Assembly: GCF_000377665.1 (NCBI RefSeq)
Contig: NZ_KB898655.1
Coordinates: 715-64,714, forward strand
Origin: Vreelandella zhanjiangensis DSM 21076
GTDB taxonomy: Bacteria > Pseudomonadota > Gammaproteobacteria > Pseudomonadales > Halomonadaceae
Reading direction: 5' to 3'
Length of the DNA: 64,000 nucleotides
The translations under genes were made by a program, and so were the position numbers. Under the pieces are notes generated by a model that saw nothing but the letters and a program-made list of their open reading frames with translations, did no database searches and was not told the DNA's origin. This document shows positions 17,978-26,837 of the stretch, in pieces. Every line of letters begins with the position of its first letter. Position 1 is the first letter of the stretch.

Positions 17978-19451
17978 AACAATCGTAATAGGGTCAGGCT
18001 TCGGCGGCTTGGCCCTGGCCATTCGACTGCAGGCGGCGGGCGTATCCACGCTGATTCTGGAGCAGCGCGATAAGCCCGGCGGGCGCGCCTATGTCTATAA
18101 GGACCAGGGCTTTACCTTTGACGCAGGTCCCACGGTTATCACCGATCCAAGCGCTATTGAAGAACTCTTTACCCTGGCGGGCAAACGCCTGGAAGACTAC
18201 GTCGAACTAATGCCGGTCACGCCCTTTTATCGCCTGTGCTGGGAATCAGGAAAGGTATTCAATTACGATAACGATCAGGCAAACCTTGAGACGCAGATAG
18301 CCCGCTTTAATCCTCAGGACGTAGAAGGCTACCGGCGCTTTTTAGACTACTCCCAGGCAGTGTTTAAAGAAGGGTATCTAAAGCTTGGTACGGTTCCTTT
18401 TCTGTCGTTTCGCGATATGGTGAAGGCTGGCCCACAGCTGGCGCGTCTGCAGGCCTGGCGCAGCGTTTACAGCATGGTTGCCAAGTTTATTGAAGACGAT
18501 CACTTGCGCCAGGCGTTCTCGTTTCATTCGCTGCTGGTCGGCGGCAACCCGTTTGCCACCTCCTCCATATACACACTGATTCACGCCCTTGAGCGCGAAT
18601 GGGGTGTGTGGTTTCCGCGCGGCGGCACGGGCGCGCTGGTTCAAGGCATGGTTCAGCTGTTTAAAGACCTCGGCGGCGAAATCGAGTTTAACGCCAAAGT
18701 CACTCAGCTTGAGGCCGAGGGCAATACTCTACAGGCGGTACAGCTTGCCGATGGGCGGCGTATCGAGGCGAGTGCTGTGGCATCGAATGCCGATGTGGTG
18801 CACACCTATGAAAAGCTTTTAGGCCACCATCCGGTAGGTGCCAAGCGCAGCACCTCGCTCAAGCGCAAGCGCATGAGCAACTCGCTGTTCGTGCTCTACT
18901 TCGGGCTTAACCATCATCACGATCAGCTAGCTCATCACACCGTCTGCTTTGGGCCGCGCTACAAGGAGCTGATTGACGATATCTTCAACAGCGACGCACT
19001 GGCCGAGGATTTTTCGCTCTACCTTCACGCGCCGTGCGTTACCGATCCCTCGCTGGCGCCGCCTGACTGCGGAAGCTACTACGTGCTGGCCCCAGTACCG
19101 CATTTGGGCACCGCTAATCTGGATTGGGAAGTAGAAGGACCCCGCTTGCGCGAGCGCATTTTCGACTACCTTGAACAGCACTATATGCCGGGGCTGCGCG
19201 AGCAGCTGGTGACCCACCGCATGTTCACGCCGTTTGATTTTCGCGATCAGTTGGGCGCCTATCAGGGCTCGGCGTTTTCCGTCGAGCCGATTCTTACTCA
19301 AAGCGCCTGGTTCCGCCCGCATAACCGGGATAGCCGGATTGCTAACCTTTACCTGGTAGGAGCCGGCACGCATCCCGGTGCTGGCGTACCTGGGGTGATC
19401 GGCTCGGCCAAAGCAACGGCCGGGTTAATGCTGGAGCAACTGGCCCCATGA
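17967..19451 (+). CDS. crtI: Phytoene desaturase CrtI
   Basis: 494 residues. Bacterial four-step desaturase turning phytoene to lycopene. The FAD-binding N-terminus is IVIGSGFGGLALAIRLQAAG, followed by PGGRAYVYKDQGFTFDAGPT; FPRGGTGALVQGM lies near 215. The C-terminal flavoprotein signature is YLVGAGTHPGAGVPGVIGSA near 465. Its start lies inside crtY by eleven bases; its stop overlaps crtB by four. Length and motifs fit Pantoea-type CrtI. Confidence 0.96.
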   Translation: MMSKTIVIGSGFGGLALAIRLQAAGVSTLILEQRDKPGGRAYVYKDQGFTFDAGPTVITDPSAIEELFTLAGKRLEDYVELMPVTPFYRLCWESGKVFNYDNDQANLETQIARFNPQDVEGYRRFLDYSQAVFKEGYLKLGTVPFLSFRDMVKAGPQLARLQAWRSVYSMVAKFIEDDHLRQAFSFHSLLVGGNPFATSSIYTLIHALEREWGVWFPRGGTGALVQGMVQLFKDLGGEIEFNAKVTQLEAEGNTLQAVQLADGRRIEASAVASNADVVHTYEKLLGHHPVGAKRSTSLKRKRMSNSLFVLYFGLNHHHDQLAHHTVCFGPRYKELIDDIFNSDALAEDFSLYLHAPCVTDPSLAPPDCGSYYVLAPVPHLGTANLDWEVEGPRLRERIFDYLEQHYMPGLREQLVTHRMFTPFDFRDQLGAYQGSAFSVEPILTQSAWFRPHNRDSRIANLYLVGAGTHPGAGVPGVIGSAKATAGLMLEQLAP

Positions 19452-20374
19452 ATCAGCCACTGCTTGACCACGCCACCCAGACCATGGCCGTCGGCTCGAA
19501 AAGCTTCGATACCGCAGCCAAGCTGTTCGATGCCCGTACACGGCGCAGTGCGTTGATGCTCTACGCCTGGTGCAGGCACTGCGATGACGTCATTGATGAT
19601 CAGACGCTGGGCTTTAACGCCATGGTCGATAGCCCGACCAGCGCCCAGCAGCGCCTGGCTACCCTGCAAGAGCAGACCCAGCAGGCTTACGCTGGCGAAC
19701 CCATGCAAACGCCTGCCTTTGCGGCGTTTCAGGAGGTTGCTCTTGAGCACTCGATTCCGCCCAAACGCGCGTTCGAGCATCTTGAAGGGTTCGCCATGGA
19801 CGTGCGTGAGGAGCGCTACATTACTTTCGACGATACGCTGCGCTACTGTTATCACGTTGCGGGTGTAGTGGGGTTGATGATGGCGCAGGTAATGGGTGTA
19901 CGCGATGACGCCGTTCTGGATCGCGCCTGCGACCTGGGGCTGGCCTTTCAGTTAACCAATATTGCCCGGGATATTGTGGAAGATGCCCGCGTGGGGCGCT
20001 GCTATCTGCCGGAGAGCTGGCTTATAGAAGAGGGGCTTTCACCGACGGCGCTTGCCGACCCTGCCTACCGCCCTCAGGTGGCGCGGCTTGCCAATCGACT
20101 GGTCGAAGAAGCCGAGCCCTACTACACCTCTGCAACCGCCGGGCTTGCCGGGCTACCGCTGCGCTCGGCCTGGGCAATTGCCACCGCCCACGGGGTATAT
20201 CGTAAAATTGGCTTGAAAGTGCAGCGCGCCGGAGAAAACGCCTGGGACAAGCGTCAGGGCACAAGTACCTATGAAAAAGTGGCCCTGCTGATCAAGGGCG
20301 CTACACAGGCACTTAGTTCTCGCGTGGTGACACCGGCGCCGCGCCCTTCGGGTCTTTGGCAGCGTCCGGACTAG
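19448..20374 (+). CDS. crtB: Phytoene synthase CrtB
   Basis: 308 residues. It condenses two GGPP molecules to phytoene, the first committed step. The two aspartate motifs are DDVID at 46-50 and DIVED at 175-179 (within LTNIARDIVEDARVGRCYLP), plus the YCYHVAGVVGLMM block near 133. It is the last gene of the forward crt run. Its final 62 bases overlap the end of the opposing crtZ, so the two messages share complementary 3' coding sequence. Confidence 0.96.
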   Translation: MNQPLLDHATQTMAVGSKSFDTAAKLFDARTRRSALMLYAWCRHCDDVIDDQTLGFNAMVDSPTSAQQRLATLQEQTQQAYAGEPMQTPAFAAFQEVALEHSIPPKRAFEHLEGFAMDVREERYITFDDTLRYCYHVAGVVGLMMAQVMGVRDDAVLDRACDLGLAFQLTNIARDIVEDARVGRCYLPESWLIEEGLSPTALADPAYRPQVARLANRLVEEAEPYYTSATAGLAGLPLRSAWAIATAHGVYRKIGLKVQRAGENAWDKRQGTSTYEKVALLIKGATQALSSRVVTPAPRPSGLWQRPD

Positions 20375-20846
20375 CCGATTTGGCCTGACGGTTTCTTAAC
20401 ACCGTCTGGAGCTTTTCCACCGGCGGCGAGTATAAAAAACCAAACGATACGCACTCTTCCCGGCTTTTAACGACATGATGCAGGCGGTGCGCTGTGTACA
20501 GGCGCTTTAGATAGCCGCGCCGAGGGATATAACGAAACGGCCAACGCTTATGTACTAACCCATCGTGCACGATGAAGTAGATCGCGCCATAAGCCGTCAT
20601 GCCCGCGCCAATCCACTGCAGGGGCCAGAGGCCTGCCGTGCCCAGCGCAATGAGAACAATGGCCAGCACGGCAAACACCACGGCGTATAAATCGTTGAGC
20701 TCAAACCACCCCGTGCGCGGCCGATGGTGCGAGCGATGCCAGCCCCATCCCCAGCCGTGCATGATGTACTTATGCGCCAGCGTGGCGATAAGCTCCATGC
20801 TTGCCACCGTGACCAAAACAATTAACACATTCCACGCCATAAGCAC
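20313..20846 (-). CDS. crtZ: Beta-carotene 3-hydroxylase CrtZ
   Basis: 177 residues, membrane di-iron hydroxylase adding 3-hydroxyls to beta-carotene rings to make zeaxanthin. The iron-binding histidine boxes are HKYIMH (25-30), HRSHH (37-41), HDGLVH (94-99) and HRLHH (120-124). Hydrophobic segments lie at about 6-24, 53-78 and 79-93. It is convergent with the operon, as in Pantoea, and must have its own promoter in the 113 bp before tadA's 3' end; I see no clear one. Its last 62 bases overlap crtB. Confidence 0.94.
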   Translation of the reverse strand: MLMAWNVLIVLVTVASMELIATLAHKYIMHGWGWGWHRSHHRPRTGWFELNDLYAVVFAVLAIVLIALGTAGLWPLQWIGAGMTAYGAIYFIVHDGLVHKRWPFRYIPRRGYLKRLYTAHRLHHVVKSREECVSFGFLYSPPVEKLQTVLRNRQAKSASPDAAKDPKGAAPVSPREN

Positions 20847-20959
20847 CGCTTCTCCCTGACACTGCCTCTATAGCTACCGGTCACGTTGCCCACTGCATTG
20901 AACAACGCCCGACTCCCGCCACCGCGACTTTAGCGCGCAAGCGTCAAACATAAGACAAT

Positions 20960-21514
<555 letters not shown>

Positions 21515-21519
21515 CTAGA

Positions 21520-22347
21520 ATGACCGACGCGCTGAATACGCTAGTAAATTTACTTGAGCTTGAAGCCCTCGAAGAGACGCTATTTCGTGGACAAAGCCAG
21601 GATTTAGGCTTTCCTCAGCTGTATGGCGGGCAGGTATTGGGTCAAGCGCTCGCGGCGGCTTCGCGTACAGTGCCAGAGGAGCGTCGCCCCCACTCCCAGC
21701 ACGGTTATTTTCTGCGCCCCGGCGACCCGCACCGCCCGGTCGTGTATCAGGTCGATAACGTGCGCGATGGCGGAAGCTTTACTACCCGTCGCGTAACGGC
21801 GATTCAAAAAGGCCGGCCGATTTTCTTCTGTAGCGCTTCTTTTCACAGTGCTGAAGACGGATTTCATCATCAGCGCGCAATGCCTCAGGTCGAGTCGCCA
21901 GAAGCCCTGATTGAGAGCGGCGCCGCCAAGCATGCTCGCTTTCCTGGCCACCCAATTGAGTTTCTGCATATTGAAGGCAACCCGGATAATGGCGCTCCGG
22001 CCGGGCAGTGCTTGTGGTTTCGTTTTTCAGGCACGCTGCCGGACGACCCGGCACTGCACCGAAATCTGCTGTCTTATGCTTCGGACTTCAACCTGCTGAC
22101 CACGAGCCTGCTGCCCCACGGCATTCAGTTCACTGACCCTAAATTACGTATCGCAAGCCTTGACCATACTCTGTGGCTGCACGAAGACACGCGACTGGAT
22201 GAGTGGTTGCTGTACGTGATTGATTCGCCCTGGGCGGGCGGTTCAAGAGGCTTGGCTCGCGGGCATATCTATAGCCGCGATGGCCGCCTGATTGCCTCTA
22301 CGGCCCAGGAAGGGCTAACGCGCATGCATGATGAGCCGATTCGTTAA
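21520..22347 (+). CDS. tesB: Acyl-CoA thioesterase II (TesB)
   Basis: 275 residues, double hotdog fold. TesB hydrolyses medium- and long-chain acyl-CoA. Identifying blocks are LYGGQVLGQALAAASRTVP near 30-48, SQHGYFLRPGDPHRPVVYQV near 58, DGGSFTTRRVTAIQ near 82, and a C-terminal ASLDHTLWLHEDTRLDEWLL, with the catalytic Asp in the DHTLW block. AAGGA stands ten bases before the ATG. It is divergent from tadA and convergent with the malic enzyme gene. Confidence 0.92.
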   Translation: MTDALNTLVNLLELEALEETLFRGQSQDLGFPQLYGGQVLGQALAAASRTVPEERRPHSQHGYFLRPGDPHRPVVYQVDNVRDGGSFTTRRVTAIQKGRPIFFCSASFHSAEDGFHHQRAMPQVESPEALIESGAAKHARFPGHPIEFLHIEGNPDNGAPAGQCLWFRFSGTLPDDPALHRNLLSYASDFNLLTTSLLPHGIQFTDPKLRIASLDHTLWLHEDTRLDEWLLYVIDSPWAGGSRGLARGHIYSRDGRLIASTAQEGLTRMHDEPIR

Positions 22348-22405
22348 CCCGATAAAACTGGGCCTTCGGTAGATAATAAGCACTTAATAAAAAAATGTAT
22401 AAACG

Positions 22406-22434
22406 ACAACGCCCGCAGCTTGTGCGGGCGTTGT
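22406..22434. terminator. Terminator hairpin between tesB and maeB
   Basis: ACAACGCCCGCA and TGCGGGCGTTGT form a perfect 12-bp stem with a 5-base loop. It lies 18 bp beyond the maeB stop and about 60 bp beyond tesB, so it can serve both. On the minus side a T-rich stretch follows after about ten bases. Confidence 0.75.
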
Positions 22435-22452
22435 AAGAGCCATCAGCAGATT

Positions 22453-23724
22453 TTAGCCGCCGTAAACGTCATTAATCGTTTTCAGCGGGTAGTGCGCCGG
22501 GTAAGGCTTGCGCGCAACGCCTGAGTCTACCGCCGCCTGGGCAACCGCTGATGAGACGCGCTCAAGCAGACGAACATCGACCGGCGTAGGGATAATGTAC
22601 TCGCGGCCAAAGCTCATTTCCGTGCGCTCATAAGCGCTAAGCACTTCCTCCGGCACCGGCTCACGGGCCAGATCTTTCAGGGCGTGCACAGCGGCAAGCT
22701 TCATGGCTTCGTTAATACGCGTGGCACGGACGTCCAGTGCACCCCGGAAAATAAACGGGAAACCCAGTACGTTGTTCACCTGATTGGGGAAGTCTGAGCG
22801 ACCGGTGGCCATAATGACGTCCGGGCGCGCTTCACGGGCAACATCCGGGTGAATTTCAGGATCTGGGTTGGTGCAGGCAAAAATAACCGGATCTGCGGCC
22901 ATCTTTTTAACCTGCTCAGCCGACAGCAGGCCCGGGCCGGAAAGACCGATAAACACATCGGCGCCATCGATAGCGTCATTTAGCGTACGCATCTCGGTAT
23001 CCAGGGCAAATTCGGCCTTGTACTCATTGATTCCATCACGCCCGGCATGAATAACGCCACGGCGATCCAGCATGACCAGATTTTCTTTTTTGGCACCACA
23101 GGAAACCAGCAAACGCATACAGGCAATGGCAGCGGCACCGGCGCCCATGCAAACGATCTTAACGTTCTCGATGGTCTTACCGGCAATGTCCAGCGCATTC
23201 AGCATGCCAGCGGCCGTGACGATAGCGGTACCGTGCTGGTCATCGTGAAATACAGGAATGCTGCAGCGTTCAGACAACGCCTTTTCAATTTCAAAACACT
23301 CGGGCGCCTTGATATCTTCAAGATTAATGCCACCCCAGGTGTCGGCAATGCGGGCAACGGTATCGATAAATGCCTGTGGGCTTTCGGCGTCCACCTCGAT
23401 ATCCACCGAGTTGATGCCCGCAAAGCACTTGAACAGTACGCCCTTGCCTTCCATGACGGGTTTACTTGCCAGCGGACCAAGATTCCCCAGGCCCAAGATA
23501 GCGCTTCCATCGGTAATAACCGCGACCAAATTTCCCTTACCCGTATAACGGTAGGCATTTTCTGGGTCGCGGGCGATTTCGCGAACCGGCTCGGCAACGC
23601 CTGGGCTATAGGCCATTGCCAAGTCACGAGCCGTTGCGGTGGGTTTGGTTAATTCTACTGAAAGCTTACCGGGAATCGGTTTTGCGTGATAATCCAGCGC
23701 TGCCTGCTTATTTGCATCCGTCAT
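22453..23724 (-). CDS. Malic enzyme, short form without phosphotransacetylase domain
   Basis: 423 residues. It decarboxylates malate to pyruvate, probably with NADP. The malic N-domain has LAMAYSPGVAEP and YRYTGKGNLVAVITDGSA; the substrate and metal site is in VFHDDQHGTAIV near 160; the Rossmann motif is CMGAGAAAIA near 192. E. coli MaeB carries an extra C-terminal phosphotransacetylase-like half of about 330 residues; this protein ends after the malic domain, like the Pseudomonas homologue that also lies near rpmE-priA-argS. Hence full symbol maeB is not given. Confidence 0.93.
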   Translation of the reverse strand: MTDANKQAALDYHAKPIPGKLSVELTKPTATARDLAMAYSPGVAEPVREIARDPENAYRYTGKGNLVAVITDGSAILGLGNLGPLASKPVMEGKGVLFKCFAGINSVDIEVDAESPQAFIDTVARIADTWGGINLEDIKAPECFEIEKALSERCSIPVFHDDQHGTAIVTAAGMLNALDIAGKTIENVKIVCMGAGAAAIACMRLLVSCGAKKENLVMLDRRGVIHAGRDGINEYKAEFALDTEMRTLNDAIDGADVFIGLSGPGLLSAEQVKKMAADPVIFACTNPDPEIHPDVAREARPDVIMATGRSDFPNQVNNVLGFPFIFRGALDVRATRINEAMKLAAVHALKDLAREPVPEEVLSAYERTEMSFGREYIIPTPVDVRLLERVSSAVAQAAVDSGVARKPYPAHYPLKTINDVYGG

Positions 23725-23965
23725 AGTCAGGGTCCAATTAGCCTAAAGTAGATATAAGTGCATTCAGAATATAGAAAAATTCAAGTCGCCTCAAGCTAGC
23801 GGTCAACTCAAAAAGAAAACGCCAGTTTTAGCGAATATTCCTTCACGTTAAATACTTTTCTCAGCTATTTGCTGAATCTTATACAACACCACGTTAGCCA
23901 TAACGGTTTACTTATTGCTGTATTGCAGCATTTTTGAAAACTTATTCCATTTTAAGAACCAACAA
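23725..23965. other. Intergenic region upstream of the malic enzyme gene
   Basis: Moderately AT-rich 240 bp between the malic enzyme start and the rpmE terminator. It presumably holds the malic enzyme promoter. A weak hairpin TGCTG/CAGCA (23916-23930) is followed by five T on the plus strand. I see no gene or recognised operator. Confidence 0.4.
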
Positions 23966-23991
23966 AAAACCCACGCCGAGGCGTGGGTTTT
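23966..23991. terminator. Rho-independent terminator of rpmE
   Basis: AAAACCCACGCC-GA-GGCGTGGGTTTT. On the minus strand the stem is followed by a run of T, as expected for a terminator 46 bp beyond the rpmE stop. It can act on both strands. Confidence 0.88.
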
Positions 23992-24036
23992 GTGCAGCGT
24001 ACAATGTGTACGTGCAGGGTGGTTGATCCGTTAGGA

Positions 24037-24252
24037 TTAACCGCGCTTGACAGCAGCGCCAAAACGCTTGTTGAAGCGCTCTACACGGCCACCAGTGGTC
24101 GCTTGCTTCTGCTTACCAGTGTAGAACGGGTGGCAGTTGGAGCATACGTCCAGCGAGAAATCCTGGCCAGAAGTAGTACCAACCTGGAAGCTGGCACCGC
24201 AAGAGCAGTTAGCGGTGACCGTGTTGTAATTCGGGTGGATACCTTGTCTCAT
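24037..24252 (-). CDS. rpmE: Ribosomal protein L31 (zinc type)
   Basis: 71 residues from ATG 24252 ([10 protein letters not shown]), the normal L31 start; the longer frame to 24381 is not supported. Cysteines at 16, 18, 37 and 40 (CSC and CSNC) form the zinc site, so this is the C+ form rather than the zinc-free paralogue used under zinc limitation. L31 bridges the large and small subunits. It is divergent from priA across 149 bp, as in other gammaproteobacteria. Confidence 0.96.
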   Translation of the reverse strand: MRQGIHPNYNTVTANCSCGASFQVGTTSGQDFSLDVCSNCHPFYTGKQKQATTGGRVERFNKRFGAAVKRG

Positions 24253-24401
24253 CGTGATGACCTCATAAGCTGTATGCCGCCACCTGATCCGTTGCCAGGC
24301 ACCGCATACGGGTTTGGAATAAACTGCTAACCGGTTACCCGCTTGATCGTTTAGATTCAGAGCGGCCGCATATTTTAGCAAAACTTATCGCCGGAGGCCA
24401 A

Positions 24402-26621
24402 TTGCCTGACACTGTTTCTTTGCAGGTGCTGAAAGTTGCCCTGCCTTCTCCACTGCGTCGCCTGTTTGATTACTTACCGGCGAGCCACCCTCCTCCCTGT
24501 GGCTGGCAGTTGGGGCTTCGTGTGCGCGTGCCGTTTGGCCGGCGCGAAGTGGTAGGCGTGATTGTCGAGCTAGCCGATACCAGTGAGCTACCGCGCAGCC
24601 AGCTGCGAGCGGTGAGCGAAGCGCTGGATGACGCGCCGCTTCCCGATGACTGGCTGTGGCTATGCCGGTTTGCTGCACGCTATTACCAACACAGTTTGGG
24701 CGATACGCTGCAACACGCAATGCCCGCCAGGCTGCGCCAGGGCCACCCGATGGCCGGGCGCACGCAAACGCTTTGGCTTGCCAATATGCAAACGCAACCG
24801 GCGTTAAGTCGTGCCCCCAAACAGGCCGAGCTTTACGCCCTTCTCAGCCAGCATCCCCACGGTTTGCCCACCCGCGCCGTCAGCGCACATGGTTTTACTC
24901 GCGATCAATTGCTAGCACTGACCAAAAAAGGCCTGGCCACCCAGCAGGAAATTGTTCTGACCGCCCCCGAGCCGCCTAGCGGCAATCTGCTTGCGACACC
25001 CGCCCTACCGCTCAATCGCGAACAGGCGACGGCGCTGGCTGCTCTGCATGAAAAGCTGGATGGCTATCACCCGTGCCTGCTTGAAGGGGTAACCGGCAGC
25101 GGTAAGACCGAAATTTATCTACAGCTCATTGAGTCGGTGGCGGCTAAAGGTAAGCAGTCGCTGGTACTCGTACCCGAAATCGGCCTGACGCCGCAAACCC
25201 TGGCACGCTTTAGAAGCCGCTTTCGGGTACCGGTAGTTGCCCTGCATTCGGGGTTAACCGACCCTGAACGTTTAGACGTTTGGGAGGCCGCAGCAAGCGG
25301 CCGTGCCTTGGTTATTATCGGCACGCGTTCGGCGATCTTCACCCCGCTTGCCAACCCGGGGGCAATTATTGTCGATGAAGAGCACGACGGCTCTTATAAG
25401 CAGCACGACGGGCTTCGCTACCATGCTCGGGATCTTGCCGTGGCACGCGCACACTATCACGGCATCCCGCTGCTCCTGGGCAGCGCCACACCATCGCTTG
25501 AAAGCTTGCAGCAGGCGCTTTCCGGCAGTTATCGCCACCTGCGCCTTACTCAACGCCCCAGCCGCCACCAGCCCGCCAAGCTGGAGCTGATTGATTTACG
25601 CCATCAGCGGCGCCAGGGCGGGCTATTACCCAATGCGATCAAAGCGATTAAAAGCACGCTGAGCGCGGGCAAGCAGGTGCTGATTTTTATCAATCGGCGC
25701 GGCTTTGCGCCCACGCTTGCCTGTCACGCCTGCGGCTGGATGGCGGAGTGTGGCCAGTGCGATTCGCGCATGACGCTGCACCGCCAACCGCCGCTACTCG
25801 CCTGCCATCATTGCGATAGCCGCCGTGCCTTGCCAGACGCCTGCCCCGAGTGCGGCAGCGGCGACCTGCGCGCCCTGGGAAGCGGCACCGAGCGCACTGA
25901 AGAGACGCTCCAAGGGCTTTTTCCCAAGGTGGCCGTTCACCGCATTGATCGCGACAGCACGCGCAAAAAAGACAGCTTCGAGCAGATACTCAAAGAGATT
26001 CATCGCGGCGAACCCTGCCTGCTGGTGGGCACCCAAATGCTCGCCAAAGGGCACCATCTGCCTCACGTCACCTTAGTGGTGGTAGTGAATGCCGATGGCG
26101 GTCTTTATGCCGCTGATTTTCGAGCGCTTGAGCATAGCGCGCAGCTACTTGAGCAGGTGGCCGGCCGTGCCGGCCGGGCAGCCGACCCAGGCCGTGTGCT
26201 GGTGCAGACCTTACATCCCGATGATCCGCATCTAGGCCAGCTGGCCGAACACGGCTACGGCGCACTGGCCAGAAACCTTCTGGAAGAACGACGCCTGGCG
26301 CAGCTGCCGCCCTTCACCTTTATGGCGTTGTTAAGGGTGGAAAGCCCTCAGGAGGAAGCGGCTCTCACGCTTGCCCAGCAGGCGGGCCAGGCGCTACGTG
26401 AATGGCTTAAGACCTCAGGCCTTGCCACTAACTGCCTGGGCCCGGTGCCTGCGCCCATGGAGCGTCGCCAAAACCGTTACCACATTCACCTTATGCTGGC
26501 AGCTAACAAGCGTAGCCAACTGCATACCGCGGCCAGTTGGCTGGTGCAATGGATGGAAGCCAATCGCGAGGCACGCAAGGTCCGCTGGTCGATTGATATT
26601 GACCCGCAAACGCTGGCTTAA
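24402..26621 (+). CDS. priA: Primosomal protein N' (PriA helicase)
   Basis: 739 residues from a TTG at 24402 with GGAGG four to five bases upstream. PriA restarts collapsed replication forks by loading the primosome. After the N-terminal 3'-DNA-binding and winged domains come Walker A GVTGSGKTE near 229, the DEEH box VDEEHDGSYKQ near 323, GSATPSLESL, and the C-lobe VGTQMLAKGHHLPHVTLV. Two zinc sites use CHACGWMAECGQCD and CHHC-CPECGS at about 445-490. All motifs are intact. Confidence 0.96.
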   Translation: MPDTVSLQVLKVALPSPLRRLFDYLPASHPPPCGWQLGLRVRVPFGRREVVGVIVELADTSELPRSQLRAVSEALDDAPLPDDWLWLCRFAARYYQHSLGDTLQHAMPARLRQGHPMAGRTQTLWLANMQTQPALSRAPKQAELYALLSQHPHGLPTRAVSAHGFTRDQLLALTKKGLATQQEIVLTAPEPPSGNLLATPALPLNREQATALAALHEKLDGYHPCLLEGVTGSGKTEIYLQLIESVAAKGKQSLVLVPEIGLTPQTLARFRSRFRVPVVALHSGLTDPERLDVWEAAASGRALVIIGTRSAIFTPLANPGAIIVDEEHDGSYKQHDGLRYHARDLAVARAHYHGIPLLLGSATPSLESLQQALSGSYRHLRLTQRPSRHQPAKLELIDLRHQRRQGGLLPNAIKAIKSTLSAGKQVLIFINRRGFAPTLACHACGWMAECGQCDSRMTLHRQPPLLACHHCDSRRALPDACPECGSGDLRALGSGTERTEETLQGLFPKVAVHRIDRDSTRKKDSFEQILKEIHRGEPCLLVGTQMLAKGHHLPHVTLVVVVNADGGLYAADFRALEHSAQLLEQVAGRAGRAADPGRVLVQTLHPDDPHLGQLAEHGYGALARNLLEERRLAQLPPFTFMALLRVESPQEEAALTLAQQAGQALREWLKTSGLATNCLGPVPAPMERRQNRYHIHLMLAANKRSQLHTAASWLVQWMEANREARKVRWSIDIDPQTLA

Positions 26622-26647
26622 CTTAAGCTTTTCGCTGCAAAAAAGCC

Positions 26648-26663
26648 GCCCGCAGTCGCGGGC
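26648..26663. terminator. Short hairpin after priA
   Basis: GCCCGC-agtc-GCGGGC lies 26 bp past the priA stop. On the plus strand no T-run follows; six A precede it, so as a classical terminator it would work on the minus strand. It may still slow priA transcription. Confidence 0.4.
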
Positions 26664-26727
26664 ACTTAAGCATGGATCGCATCAACACCTTTGAAACTGC
26701 GCGCCAAATGCTGATAATGACCGCTTT

Positions 26728-26788
26728 GCTGCTGCACCTAGGCCTGGTTGATACATCTACGTTGATGCACTTATGTTGATGCACCTAG
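26728..26788. repeat. Tandem 14-bp repeats upstream of argS
   Basis: Three adjoining 14-mers start at 26747, 26761 and 26775: GTTGATACATCTAC, GTTGATGCACTTAT and GTTGATGCACCTAG. A fourth related copy, GCTGCTGCACCTAG, lies at 26728-26741, five bases out of phase. The array ends 49 bp before the argS start, so it sits in the promoter or leader region. Confidence 0.75.
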
Positions 26789-26837
26789 TTAAGTGCGCGC
26801 CTGCACACGCCGCCACCGACGTTATCCGGATACCCAA

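Noticed and set aside
23047..23652. 201-codon plus-strand frame
   Set aside because: Antisense shadow of the malic enzyme gene with no start signals.
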